Shown one piece after another: positions 31,489-44,784 of a stretch of DNA of 64,000 bases. How positions within the stretch are numbered: the stretch's first letter is position 1; every line of letters begins with the position of its first letter. A model generated the notes under the pieces. The model saw only the letters and a list, made by a program, of their open reading frames with translations. It was not told the origin of the DNA and did not search any database. A program made the position numbers and the translations under genes. The stretch is from Siphonodentalium dalli (taxonomy: Eukaryota > Mollusca > Scaphopoda > Gadilida > Siphonodentaliidae), in contig CP136067.1 in NCBI GenBank assembly GCA_032622095.1, positions 174,066,556 through 174,130,555 on the forward strand, written 5' to 3'.

Positions 31489-32479
31489 GAGTGTTTTTTA
31501 TGCAAAAGCAGATATCAGGATTTTTCTCGTAGACTTTGAGACTCTGCAATACGAATCTTCGCATGTGCACGTCAGATATGATGTAGTTAATGAAGGCTAT
31601 TGTCATTCGTTTATTCGTCAATTGACAATTTAGACGATTTCTCAGCACGAAAAATCATCACCCAATTCTGTTTTAAAATGAGCATAGCGCACATATATCT
31701 AAAAAAAATGGGTCTACTATACAGATGCTGGTTTGATCTACGTTATATATAACGTATCTAGTATCAATGAGGTAGTTTTCTTGAAAAAACATCCAATTAA
31801 AAAAGTCAGGTGTACGGCAGTATTCTACGTATAGTCAGCTAGACAACTGTACTGCAGTATAATTGTTTGGTTTACGGCATCATGATCCAAGCCTTGTACA
31901 CTGATTTGATATGCATCTATAAGTATTTAACTTCTCACTGGAGAAAGATCTGAAAAATCCCATAATTCTAGAATAGTCAATTTTGTTCATCAACCACAAC
32001 TTATAAGCGGTTGCATGGCACGCTGGTGCAATATTTACCATTTTCCAAATTTTGCCAGTGATTTTGAGCCAAAGTGAAAATTTTGGTACCATTGAGTTGG
32101 AATATCCATAAGAAATAGAATGCAACAATATAGTTGCACAGTTTTTCCCATTTACTGGAGAAATATGACCAGAATCCCAATGGGGATTTTTTGTGAAAAT
32201 TTATACCGTATTCTACAAAATCGTATTGTTGAGTGATCGGAAGGGATGTGGACCCGTGAATGGCATATTTCATTGCTCCAATGGTCAGTTAAAATTCTGA
32301 AAGATTGTTCTATGTGCGCAGCATCAATCATTCGTTTTGTTATGATATAGAAAACGTCATGGAGCACATGGGGTGGATGCGTTGGCATGCAACCGGTTAT
32401 TATAGTTGGCCTGACCACTAATCGATTATCACAGAACTGTTACTCATATAATTGTGTATATATATGCTCACTATAATTC

Positions 32480-32860
32480 AATTGTATTGAACTAATGTTC
32501 ATATTATGTTGTTGTGTGAAGATCTGGTCACGTGGATAGCTCAATTAGGCCACGGTGTTCGAATAATGCAGACATTGGTATCGCTCGAACTTGTGGATGT
32601 GGATGAAGATGGATAACTCTAAACTCAAGTGGTAATAACAATCACTTTATTTTAGAGTTATCCAATTTCATCCGCATCTTCGCCCGCTTGACCACGTCCT
32701 TCTGGTCCACAAACAATAAAAATAGCAAACTTCAAAAATCGATATCTAATCATCCTGAGCTTTGATGGGTGGGTTCCTCGACTCGAATCAAATAGTTTTA
32801 CACCCGAAGCCAAAGAAATAGTAATTTAGGAGCGTCTGATAGGATTGAGTACCTTTAAAT
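32480..32860. mobile_element. Partial AGG-type MITE
   Basis: The right half matches 29560-29707, including GGGTTCCTCGACTCGAATCA and the end ATTGAGTACCT|TTAA. The left terminal repeat is missing. A local foldback (GATGGATAACTCTAAA / TTTAGAGTTATCC) lies at 32610-32670. Confidence 0.55.
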
Positions 32861-33589
32861 TGCATAACTTTCAAACAACTCTTTTGTTGTCAAATCATAA
32901 TGTACTGAAATTTTGTGGTTTGTGCATTACTGTTGTTAATTCGTCCATGAATATAACACTATATCTTTTTGCGCGACGCTAATCATATCTTCACAATTAA
33001 AGGCGAGACGAATGCATGTTCTCTGGTATTTTAGCACACAGGCGGGCACTGTAAAACTAATATAACTATTGCTACGGGCGCCGTGTCCCCTAACAACCGT
33101 AAATGAAATAAGTGTGGAAACCTCCATTTTGGGTTGAGTTTGGACAATATAAATAAAATTTGCACCTAACCACTACAGGAAAATATTTCACTCGTGTTTT
33201 ATGTGTAGATAAACGCCCTTTATTGGAAACATACGAACAATAAACGCTCTTTATTCTTTTATGCATAAGAACCGATTTTATAATATTTTTTTTTATGAAC
33301 GTCGGTTCATATGTTGTTTCCAATGATATATTTAGTTCTATTGATCTACGTGGAATGAAATTTGATATGTAGGCATATGTTCACTGCCACGCAATACGGG
33401 TTAAGTTCGATTTTGGGGTCCGTCTTCCCATTAGTTACACCAGTTATGGCCCTTTGTTGAAGTTTTGGCTCAATTTTTGTTTCCATATAATTCCAGTTAA
33501 CCCTTTGTATACTAAATACCCATTGATAAGTAGTTAATAAGCTCCAACAGATTACCATACGATTGTTGAACTTATTATCTGAACAATTC

Positions 33590-33690
33590 CTTCTAATAAA
33601 GTGGGACTCATTCTACACTGTTATTATCTGAACAATTCCTCTGATAAAGTGGGACTCCTTCTACACTGTTATTATCTGTCGTCTGATTAT
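33590..33690 (+). repeat. 52-bp tandem pair
   Basis: TTATTATCTGAACAATTCCT followed by AAAGTGGGACTC and TTCTACACTG occurs twice head to tail. Confidence 0.7.
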
Positions 33691-36559
33691 TTCTCCCGAA
33701 CACCGACTGAATTAATTGAAATTTGGTATACATGTTTGGAACCATAACATTCAGGTCAAGTTCGACCCTCGGTTCGTTCCGCCCATGTTTGCCAGAGCTA
33801 CGTTTTTTTCGACTTACAAATTCGTGGTTTCTTGGGTGAATGTGGCCTAATTGAATCAAAATGGAGTCGGGGATTTGTCCTATGATTCTCATCGTATACT
33901 TCAGCGTTAGCCCTTCTTGACTGGCCAAAAATTGACCCCCAGAGAATATTTGTATAGGTTAACCAATACAGGTAAGTGGGTGCCTGACAAGGTAACACAT
34001 CTGCCCGTGTCAACGAAAATCACACCTAGCCCTCCGGAATGACAATAACAAGTCAGAGTGGAGCACTGGCTGACGGACCTTACGGCGTTTCCGTTTGTCA
34101 ACATAAGTAGAGTGAAAGAAATAATGGCTTACAACCTATACGTCATATATATAATTTCCCCACATAATGAAGGTGGTGCACAAATGTATGGATGTCAAAA
34201 GAAAGGGAAGATTGTCTGCTATAATTAGGCATATTAAAGAAGATTCTAGGCTAAATGTGGTGATGACCATGGTCCCAATTTCTCGCAGACAATTTGCTCC
34301 TCGTTCTGATGACATTTATTTTGAGGTGGAAGCTGGATCCCGGAGCGGTTTATTGGAATTTTGAAAATAGTTTTAGAACGTACCCCACAAAACAAGATTC
34401 ATTTAATGCCAAAAGTAGAATTTATAAATTTTTGAAAAATACTCCCAATGAGTTAAAAAGATGACAAAATGTTTTGATAAGATCATCATCAGTTTCAGAT
34501 TGCTGACTATATGCCATGCTAAGCGCATGTCACATCACGTTTCGACTCGTTATCGACTTAGACATTCGGGGTTTCTCGGGTGAATGTGGCTGAATTGGAT
34601 CAAAATGGAGTCGGGGATTTCTCATCGTATACTTCATTGTTAACCCTTCTTGACTGGCCAAAAAATGACCCCGAGAGAATATTTTTGCGGCTCCAAAGCG
34701 CACTGTGTATCTAAACAACTCCTATTATACTGAACAGAACATATTCAACAAATGAATCAATTTTAGCCACGGATGAACGCAAAATGAACCCATGTGCTCT
34801 ATGAGCGATGTAAACAACATTTTAATTATAATGAAATGAGTTTATGACAGGCCAAGTTCGAATAAGGGTTATGTCCGATTATTTGTACATGAGTCACCTA
34901 TATAAATAAATATATACGTTCAGTGCATTTCACAATAAATCTTATATAGATCGCATGCATACACAATTGTGTGACCCATGAGTGAACTCATCGGTTAATT
35001 CGGCAATGCTTTATAGTAAACACCTTGCTCTATGGAACATTCTAGTTTAAACAGTATTTATTCCATGAACAATACAACATAAATTACAACATATCAGAAT
35101 ATAACATCATGGACCGGATTCGACATCAAGCGTATGTGCTTATGTGAGTCGTTTCCGGGAATCAGTTTTTGTCCATCCCACCCAGCGAGAGAGCGACTGT
35201 CTGATTTATATAATTTTGTGTCGTACGATATACATTCCGTAATCCAGATATTACTGTCGTTCCATGTAGCCGATTATTACTCTCGCGAGGTGGGGTGGGT
35301 GTAGGTACGTCAGGTAATGGCATTATGTAATTGTGTATAGGCATGAAGAATAATTTATTTTTTATAGATAATGATGGTGTATCTCTTCCCTATGTTTCTG
35401 TATAGATTCAGATATGTACATGTAGAATAAACTTCGTGTCGCAAAAGCGTCCAACATATTTCTTTTCACTAGCTCTTCTTTCCACTTTTTTTCATTAAGG
35501 TGCAATTATGTATGGTTTATATATTAAATAGATATATAAGTAGATAAAATATGGTATTTTGAGTCTATTTTTAAAGGATATAACAATAACGTATCATGTT
35601 CGAAATGCTGCTGGCAATATTGATGGGAAGAGATAGATCACCAGTAATGGTAATGGTAGAACGGTATAAGTCTAAGTTAATAATAGGAAAGCAATGAGCT
35701 TAGAGTAGTAAATTGGGTTATGTCAGATATGGCTCAGGGGTTTTAGAATGGGTTTTTAGTGTTTTAAATGACTCGGTGACCTCGTACCAACGAACTGTAT
35801 GGCATTGATACTCGCGCGAGTTATTGCTAAGTATACATTCATTCTTTTATGTCTGAGAGTATTAGATCATTTCGGCCAATTTGGCCGGTTACTTCATGTG
35901 ACTTTTTCATCTGACGTGTGTGTCGGATAATTGATCTGGAGGATTTATGTAAATGTTAGCCCAAACTACATTTCCAAGTAACGATGGTTTTGTTGTTTAT
36001 TTTGAGGAATAATACCGCGTCAGATGAATTCAGCCCAAATATGTTAACAGTTGTCGTGTCAAACATTCGGCAGTAGGTTAGCGTTATTTAGTATTTGTGG
36101 ATGTCCTTTAACATGGGGAAAATAGACTACTGCGCTTGAACGAGCATGTGAATTTGTCGTTTTTAATGTACAGCAACTTGATAATCAATAACAGAGGCAT
36201 TCTCTGTCAAATATGGTCGCTCTATTTACGGTATTAATTGCGGAACTTTCTAAAGTAAACTACGCGTAAACGGATACATACGGTAAATTCTAGAATGTGC
36301 CGGAATCGGCCTAATCGCCCCAGGGCCAACTCGCCCAGTCGACGTGTGTCAATTCGGTACCTACTATAACATGTACCCGAGTCCGATACGGAATAAAAGA
36401 TGTATACGGGTGTTATATAGCGTTTGGTCCGTTGTTTCTCAATGAATATTATTGAAATTTGGTGTATATGTCCGGGCTGGGACATGGAATACAACAACGT
36501 TTGAATTGTTTTTATATTTACAAATTTGTTGATTTTATTCAATTTGTTTTCGTTCTGAA

Positions 36560-36890
36560 AACACACTATAAAGTGTATATAATATAATAACGAACACGAG
36601 ACATACATAATTTATAAACTGTTAACAAAAGATATCAAATTCAATACATGACAAAGATGACTCAGTGGAGTTTATAAAGTGAACATAAAAACATTGAGGT
36701 AAGCATCTTTTTAAGGAATGCAACTTTATTTAATGATAATAAACACATAAATTAAAATAACAAACATGAGACATACATGATTTATAAACTGTTAACAAAA
36801 GATATCAAACTCAATACATGACAAAGATGACTCAGTGAAGTTTATAAAGTGAACATAAAAATATTAAGGTAAGAATCTTTTTAAGCATTA
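36560..36890 (+). repeat. Tandem pair of about 185 bp inside the left arm
   Basis: A block containing GAGACATACATAATTTATAAACTG, CATGACAAAGATGACTCAG and TCTTTTTAAG occurs twice in tandem, and again inverted at about 47780-48070. The tandem duplication therefore preceded the large inverted duplication. Confidence 0.75.
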
Positions 36891-38337
36891 CTAAACCGTT
36901 TAGCACAGACCACAGTCCACTTCACTCATCCGATCATCACCAAACTTCATATTTATCTTGATATTGATCTATCAGATGAGAGCTATCAAATATTTTTTTA
37001 ATTTCATAGGAAAAAATGGTCGCCAGCGGCCATATTGCATTTACGTTATATTTTATCGCGTCATGTCGATATCTAGTATTACTTAGAAATTTCACCTTTC
37101 CAGATTCATAATTGCTCCATTGACTGTAACAGATGAAATTATTCCCCTCTTCGGATAGAGTGTCACTGAAACTTTATTTTGTCAGACTGTCTGTATAATC
37201 ACTGATTATATATGGCAATAATCTGTAATAAGATGTAGCACTATTTTATTTTATATTTACATGCAGTGCTGTTTTTATACATCAATTCTAATCCCCCTAG
37301 ATCATCATGTGATCGATCATACATCGCGCGAGGACCTGGTTGAATTAAGGGGGGTTTTATGGATCACTTCTGTCCTCAAGCTAGATTATACTTATGACAT
37401 TTAATGGCATGTTTCTAACGTGGAGAGTTAGATATGCTTGAGAAACCACCACTCTTTAATTCACACCAAGTTCTCAGCTGTCATGTTCGGATATTAGAAC
37501 CCATAGCCATGATATATGGTTTATTTTGTGTATACTAGTAATATAGTTATTTTCAGTACCTTTATATACCAGTACTGTGTATAACAATGCATATAAATTA
37601 ATCCATGTATACATGTATATTGATTCAACGGATTCAGTGGTTTTGTCCATCAGTCTATCAAATTTGCGGGGAAAACATGGCCACAAGCAGTACACCCTGC
37701 TAAATTTCAAATTTGAATCAATTGGCGCACCCTGCAGCCAGCTTTTATTGGAGAACTTTTTCTTATGTGGATATTTTGGGTCACCGCTAGATGTGAGCCA
37801 TATTTTGTTCTCAAACTGTCCTTGTGAAGACATCACTGCCAGCGGTGATCTTCAATTTTACTATTTTTATGGCTAAATAATTTGGTTGATCCTACAGACG
37901 ACACCCCTTGTCCGATCGTCATCAGATTCCACAATTATCTTCTGGATAACCAGGGTGAGAGTAATCTAATTTTCCCGAATTTCGTTAAAAAACATTACCA
38001 CAGGCAGCAATTTGGTATCTTACTCTTTGATCCTCTTTTGCATGACTGAATTGTTTAGCAACTGTACAGACATATCCCTCATCTGGTTTTTATATACATG
38101 TATATCTCTTCATGCGGATAGCCAGTATTACGTAGGTACTCCAACTTTCTGCATTCCTGTCATCATTTGAAATATAAATATTTACCTGATACATGCACCC
38201 TTCAAAATTTGTTTCGTCGTATCTATTTTAATGACCCGTAGGGTAATATTGATACAGATATATTTGTCAAACATTTCTTTGTACAATATACGGGTATTTA
38301 GTTTGTAACTAAATCTAGAAATATATAATAGTAGCTC

Positions 38338-38820
38338 GTGGACCCCACTTCGTCCGGGATGTTCCCCTCTGATTTTCGGAGAAATGCGCGATTTAACCTT
38401 GAATTGACTATTTTAAAGGTGAAGGTCATGTCGGGGTCACGATTTGACCCGTCCAAAACACTCCCCGGACAAAAGTCACGACAAAAGTACCCGTCGAAAT
38501 CCGCCCGGCTTTATACCCGATTTGACCTTGAATTGACAATTTTGAATGTCAAGATCAGGTCATGGTCATGATTTGACCCACCCGATACACTCCTGGGACA
38601 AAAGTAACAGTAGGTATCAAATTTCGTTGAAATACTTCCGTTTTACCAGATTTGACCTTGAATTGATCTTTTTGAATGTCAAAGTCAGGTCGGGATCAAG
38701 ATTTGACCCGTCCAAAATACTCCCTGGAAATAATTACCCCTAGGTATCAAATTTCGTCAAATCTGTCCGGCAGTTTTCCCGGCCATAGCTAACAGACAAA
38801 CAGACAGACAAATGTCCAAA
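38338..38820 (+). repeat. Tandem 'ttgaccttgaattga' units with ACAG tail
   Basis: Three to four units of about 120 bp, from GTGGACCCCACTTCGTCCGG to AGACAAACAGACAGAC. Inverted in the right arm at 45780-46265. Probably a SINE- or RTE-tail-like repeat. Confidence 0.6.
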
Positions 38821-39314
38821 ATATATATTAAACTAGCTGATGTACTCGACTTCGTTCGGGCTAGTTAGGGATTTTTTTTGTGATCGCCTCCATCTGGACA
38901 GTACCCAGTATATACAGCGTCTGGCCAAACTATTGTTCAATTGGTCCAGAAACATGCCTATATCAGCACGTTCGAGAACATGGTCCCACGTGAAATTGGA
39001 CCCGTCCATATTGCTCCCGGGATCGAAGTAGTCCTACACACAAATTTTTAGTCGGATCGGTCAAGGTCCAGAAACATGCCTATGAGCGAGGTCAAGTTGA
39101 CACGTTAAATACCAAATTCGAGCAGTGTTAGAGTCTATAACACATACACACATGCATTCACGCATACACACATACATACATACATACATACATACAGACA
39201 GGTGTTTCAAAATGTATAATCGATAGCTACAACAATTCTATGGTAGATAGTTCACGGCCGACCTGATGCATGCATCTTAGTTTTCTTGTTTAACATGGCG
39301 ATATACAAACTTAG

Positions 39315-39575
39315 TTAGTTGGCGAAGCGCTTTGTCCTGGAGATGTATTTCTGTACTTCTCTGAACAATTTTGCGTTGGTTTTGGGTGTTAATTCGGGGC
39401 ATCCATACAGAAGTTTGTGTGTTGTCAGGTTGCATATATCATTTAATGACTGGAGAAGTGAGTTTCTTTCAGGTGTGTATCTATCGCAATTCATTAGGTA
39501 ATGGTCGTTGTCCTCTAATTGTCCGCATAAACAATATGGGTGATCGGCGATGAACATGCTGTAACATGGATGCAA
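39315..39575 (-). pseudogene. LINE C-terminal zinc-binding tail fragment
   Basis: The reverse frame reads CLCGQLEDNDHYLMNCDRYT, resembling the Cys/His knuckle (C-x-C..H..C) at the end of many non-LTR reverse transcriptases, and ends RTKRFAN-stop. Its 3' UTR would run into the inner end of the left inverted arm and a CATA/TATG tract. The fragment replaces the promoter region upstream of the orphan P450 exon. Confidence 0.5.
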
Positions 39576-39637
39576 TTACGAAACAGTACCGCTAGCTGTC
39601 CATGAATTCAGTTAGGGGAGTCCAAGCTTTAACCAAC

Positions 39638-40012
39638 ATGGCGTTCGTTGGAGCTATTTCAGTTTTTGCTATGAATAACATTTCTCTGATATTGGTGTTA
39701 ATCGTAGTGATACTTCTCGGGTATTTAACACTACTATGTCGTCCGAGGCGCAACCTGCCTCCGGGACCCCCGCGGTTACCCTTCATTGGGAACCTGTTAG
39801 ATCTCAGGGGCATGGATTTCAGAAATCTTTTTTCTGACTGTAGGAGGAAATACGGCGATGTATTCTCTTTACAAATATTCCATAAAGTGTTTATAGTTGT
39901 TAGTGGATACGAAACCCTCAAAGATATGTTCGTGAAGGATGGGGAAAATTCTCGGACAGACCCAGGAGCGACATCCATGAAGCGTGTACATATCCCAACG
40001 TTGAAGCTGAAG
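39638..40012 (+). pseudogene. Orphan duplicate of P450 exon 1, frameshifted
   Basis: About 93% similar by eye to exon 1 of the intact gene, from about 46 bp upstream of the ATG through the donor GAAG|GTTTGT. It is 375 rather than 376 bases: one base missing near 39943 (GGGGAAAATTC for GGGGATAAATTC) breaks the frame after VKDGE. No matching exons 2-4 follow in this window, and there is no TATA box. Confidence 0.82.
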
Positions 40013-40288
40013 GTTTGTATTGTATATTACAGAGTAGACCAACCCTTCTCGGTTCACAACAGCTTGGGATATCGTTTGGGATGATGTTATTTTTTTGTCT
40101 TGTTTTTTTTTGGACCGAGTCCCGTCCCGTTCCACTTCTATAACGGATGTTACGCCCAGAATCGTTTGTGATAGTTATATTGCTTGTATGTCCTCGGTTT
40201 GGTTCAAGTGGAAGCTTTGTGTATATGAACATAGAGGGCAGCCTTTCCCACTCATGTTGATATCAAACATGCATATATCATAGGTAAT

Positions 40289-40789
40289 TTAAATACACGG
40301 GCGGCGTTGGCGGTGGTTATGCTGTTAAAATAGTCAGCTCTGTCAAGAACCGTCATGAACAGAAAGAATAGTTAAACATAGACAGACCTTGTTCTTATAC
40401 CAATCAGAAATATGGCATAAAGAGTATGTTATTGTCAAATGTTTTTCCTTTGTTATGTAAACAAAAGCAAAAAACGCTACAGAACCTGGCTTTTGTTTAG
40501 ATCCGGATATGGTAAACATAAAGAGCGTTATTTGTTACTGTTTTCCTGATATGGAAATAATACAGAGCGTTTATATCATTTGTGTGTGATTAACCAATAG
40601 AATTGCGCTGTGTTTATGTAAACAGAAGCAAAACTTCTGTAACACGAGCAGGTTCCTGTTTACGTACACCACCGTACGTATTGGCGACAATATACTATTT
40701 ACGCGCTGATTATGTTTGGCATATGAACAAAACTATATATATTTTAATATTCCTTCTGTTTCTGCAACGAACGCCGCTCGTGCCTTTAA
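40289..40789. mobile_element. AGG-family MITE downstream of the orphan exon
   Basis: Close relative of 22488-23015: starts TTAA|ATACACGGGCGGCGTT, ends AACGCCGCTCGTGCCT|TTAA. It contains two GAGCGTT-type words. Confidence 0.75.
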
Positions 40790-40875
40790 ACGTCAAAGTT
40801 ATTATCAACTTAATAGATAGATGAAACTTCATCTGGTGGGTCATGCAATCGGTGCTGTTTGTCCCAGATGACTAA

Positions 40876-41560
40876 TATTTATTGTCCCCCGATGTTCTGA
40901 AAGAAAAGGGGGACAATAGAAACGGGCTCCGTCCGTCCGTTCGTCCGTCCGTGCGTTCGTCCGTCCGTCACACTTTTGAGTACCTTCATGGTGTAATCAT
41001 CTCCTCCTACAGATTTCATCCCAGAGATTTGAAACCTCAGAATATTGTTGCCCATATACTGAAGATGTGCAACATGTATATAGATGACGGAAAAAATAGT
41101 TTTTGACGGAGTTATTAACCCTTTTCTATTTAGAAAATTTCAACATTTTTTTATAATTTTCAGTATGAGGGTACCTTCATGGTGTAATCAACTCCTCCTA
41201 CAGTTTTCATCCTTGAGATATGAAACTTCAGTATATTGTTGCGCATATATTGAAGATGTACACATGTATATTAATGACGGAAAATTATTTTTTGACAAAG
41301 TTATTAACCCTTTTCGACTTAGAACATTTCAACATGTTTTTTAATTTTCTGTATGAGGGTACCTTCATGGTGTTATCAACTCCTACAGTTTTTGTCGTAT
41401 ATATTTTAAACTTCAGAGTATTGTTACCTACATATTGAAGATGTGCAACATGTATATAGATGACGGAAAAACTATTTTTTTACGGAGTTATTAACCCTTT
41501 TCGATTTTCTTTAACAAAGCGGCATCGACTTGCCAATTTGTCGGGGGACACTGTGGTCGG
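40876..41560 (+). repeat. CGTCC-type repeat with three 190-bp units
   Basis: It opens with a TGTCCCCC..GGGGGACA hairpin, runs through CGTCC/CGTTC repeats (40928-40972), then three units of about 190 bp beginning GTACCTTCATGGTGT (about 40979, 41168, 41357). It ends near TGTCGGGGGACACTGTGG. A relative is at 58855-59460. Similar repeats are familiar from molluscan genomes (from memory). Confidence 0.6.
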
Positions 41561-43265
41561 CTGACCTTATATTTAAAATGACTTGAAGGGCCACTAATAA
41601 ATTATGCATTCTTCACCCGAGAAACGTCGGGTACCCCAGCTGATGTTCAATAAATTCTAAAATCGACCAAAATTGTCTGCATACTCGAATATTGTCAGTG
41701 TTCTGCGTGGTATCACACTCGAGTTGTAAAGTGCAGAATGATGGAATTTGAACAAAATTGTTCACTAGGAAACCAGCTAAGCGTGAACAAAATGTTCACA
41801 TACAATTGGCAATGTACCATATGTTTGATTTGGTGAGGTGGGGTGCTAATTAATTGAACAGATGAGTGTTCTGTTACAGTCTAATACCAATTGCGAAATA
41901 CGTGTATGGTTTGTTATTACGGAAAGAGTTGAAAATACCGGATATGTAACTAGTATTTATACGGCAAGGATATGCAATTGATTTTCTGCGTTACATTCAA
42001 CAATTAATCATTATGCCGAATTATATTACCACGCACCCTGTGGCGAAACATTACTGTTCTTACACACCCGAAATTACTATTTTATGGTCTGACTGTTAGA
42101 TGTATTCTAAGCAGAAAACCAACGTTAAAGACTTAAATAATTTGGTTTGCCTTGGGTTGCAGTGACCGATAAATATTTAAATATATCTGTTGCTTGCTTG
42201 CGTCGTGGCATATCTTGGAGCCGCGGCCAATTTGGCAGGCATCTCATGGACATGATTGTAATATGTTCTGTCTGTTGCAATCGTTCAGGTACTCTTATTT
42301 CATATAAACTGGTATAGCTACGTAATAAGATGCAATATATCATATAATGAATTATTTAGAGACATTATGAAATATGGACAACCATTTTGGACGCCATCTT
42401 GGAAAACAGAGTTTCCCCAAAGCCTAATTAGCACTTGACGGTAAACATTGGAAAAGGTCAAAGTATAGAAAAATCTTCTGGAAATCATATATAGACTGAA
42501 ACGTTCGAACCAGGCAACCAGCGATGTTTGTTGACAAAACACTGTAACAGTTTTATTTACAAGACAATGGTTTCAACACGCGATTTTTTTTTGTTATATG
42601 AGAACTGCCAATAATGAATATAAATACAAAGTTGATCTATCTCTCCATGTTCTTATTTGTTGTGGTGTTTTTACTTATATATTTTTTGCACATTTACCCA
42701 CTTTGCCTTTTGTCACTGTAGTAGGTTTTGGTGGCCAGAATTACATGTAGGGATTGAATATTTCGAGTTTCATTGCGTAACACGCGAGAACATTAAGTTT
42801 ATACGTGTATCTCTGTCCCTGTTCATGTTACTCGGAAGAGTCCTCTTGGTGCTAATTGCCGATTCAATGCTCGGCGTTCCTGGCAAATTATACGCTTAGT
42901 TATCAAAAATAGTGTTTAAATGTTGTAATATTCATGAAGGGGAGATTCTATGCTTTCGATTGATGTATAATATGTATTGTTTCGGTGCGTAAAACGCGAT
43001 AAAATGAAACCTATATTTCTGTAACTGTTCCTGTTACTCGAAATATAGTCACTTTTTACTCGGAAGCTGTTCCTGGTCCCGTTACTCGAAATAGTCAATC
43101 CCCAGATATCGACTTTCAAAATAGAAAGTTGTAACACTTTTTGATTTTTGTCAGCCAAGATTAAAATGCCAACGGTCGCGTATAATAACGAGCGTCCGTC
43201 GCATGAAAGTGGTAGATGATAAAGAGCGTTCACAGTTATGAGATTTTTTTTTCGACGTATTATAC

Positions 43266-43767
43266 TTAAAGGTACGGTTAGCCTTGGCGGTGGGTATCTT
43301 GTGAAAATATTTCCACCCGTCAAAAACCGCCACAAACAGAAAGAACATCAAAATGTAGACAGACCCTGTCCGTATATAAATAAGAAATATCGCATAAACA
43401 GTATGTTATTCTCATATGTTTAACCATTGTTATGTAAACAAAAGCATAACAAGTTACTGTTCTGGTGTTTGTTTATATTATGATGGTAAACATAAAGAGC
43501 GTTCTTTGTTGGTGAATTCCTGATATGGAACTAATAAAGAGCGTTTATGCCATTTGTGTGTGATTAGCCAGTGGCATTGTGCTGTCCTCTGTGACACAAT
43601 CAGGCTCTTGCTTCGGTAAAATATAGTAGGTATTTATGATAACATGTTGTTTACGCGATGGTCATGGTATATATGAACGAAACTGTATGCGTTTTAATGT
43701 TTTTCTGTTTACGGTGTTTGGAACAAATATGAATATTTTCGACAATTAAGGCCTCACGTGCCTTTAA
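43266..43767. mobile_element. AGG-family MITE
   Basis: TTAA|AGGTACGGTTAGCCTT to AAGGCCTCACGTGCCT|TTAA, with GAGCGTT words at about 43496 and 43534. Confidence 0.8.
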
Positions 43768-44394
43768 GAATGATATTTTTAATTTTCGCGATGGAAGAGC
43801 TTGAAAAGTTACAGTTGAATTGTTTTAACATTTATTATGAAACCTAAGCAGAGCACAACGAGTGTTATGGTATACTGAGAAACCGGAGTTTATCCTCTCA
43901 GAGTCGACATTATGTCCGAATAATTACATATACATATATAAGCCATGTTTCTGATAAATTATTATGGTGTATTCATGATGTATGGACACTTGGAATTAAC
44001 TAACAGTATTTACACAGCATAATATACCTGCGCAACAACTGTAGATAATACAATATGGCGGAAGCAGCAGATGAAGCTCAATGTATACAACAATGCCCTA
44101 GATTTACTGAAAGCCACTATTAAAGCCACATGGCGGTTTGCGCTCCAAAATACACATACTATTATTCGCTTTGGAATTTTACTCAGTATAGAAATAGGTC
44201 AATAAATATCTGAACTACCTTTCTACGAGCATTATGTAACCCAAAAAGACACATTGAAGTAATGAAAAATACAATTGTGAATACGGTGTTTGGGTTCCAA
44301 ACAGCCATTTGCAAGACATGGAACAGAAAAAAAGCGTTCCGTGGTAGTCTATTCCCGATAAGGTAGCAATAAAGAGCGTCTTTCTTGTATGTTG

Positions 44395-44784
44395 TATGTT
44401 GTTGTCAAATGTTTTCCTTCTTATGTAAACAAAAGCAAAAAACGTTGCAGAACCTGGCTTTTGTTTAGATCCGGATACGGTAAACATAAAGAGCGTTTTT
44501 TGTTACTGTTTTCCTGATATGGAAATAATAAAGAGCGTTTATATCATTTGTGTGTGATTAACCAATAGAATTCAGCTGTGTTATGTAAACAGAAGCAAAA
44601 CTTCTGTAACACGAGCAGGCTCTTGTTTACGTACACCATCGTACGTCTTGGCGACAATATACTATTTACGCGCTGATTATGTTTGGCATATGAACAAAAC
44701 TATATATATTTTAATATTCCTTCTGTTGATGGCGATTTGAACAAATATGAATAGTTCTGCAATGAACGCCGCCCGTGCCTTTAA
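44395..44784. mobile_element. AGG-family MITE, 5'-truncated
   Basis: Matches the right 390 bp of 40289-40789 and ends GCCGCCCGTGCCT|TTAA, immediately abutting the next MITE and sharing its TTAA. The sequence just before (44210-44390) belongs to another repeat, related in reverse to 59480-59660 and 63660-63880. Confidence 0.7.

Larger units (their letters stand above)
31311..35865. other. Repeat-rich spacer after the P450 gene
   Basis: Apart from the frame at 31285-31488, no gene is visible. It contains a partial MITE (32480-32860), a 52-bp tandem pair (33590-33690), two diverged copies of a 'gaatgtggcctaattg..atggagtcggggattt' repeat (33820-33960 and 34560-34690), and a TTAACCCTTTGTATACTAAAT end at 33497. 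Confidence 0.5.
35866..39289 (+). repeat. Left arm of a 3.4-kb inverted duplication
   Basis: Collinear with the reverse complement of 45331-48786. Shared landmarks are CATTTCGGCCAATTTGGCCG (outer end), doubled blocks near 36600-36880, CTAGATGTGAGCC, the 'ttgaccttgaattga' tandem block and CTGATGCATGCATCTTAGTT (inner end). It lacks about 130 bp present in the right arm near 46510-46640. No coding frame is recognised. Confidence 0.85.

Noticed and set aside
36234-36608. 124-codon reverse frame, partly repeated at 48055-48402
   Set aside because: It lies in the inverted-duplication arms within a repeat. The two versions differ by indels that disrupt the frame, so there is no sign of coding selection.
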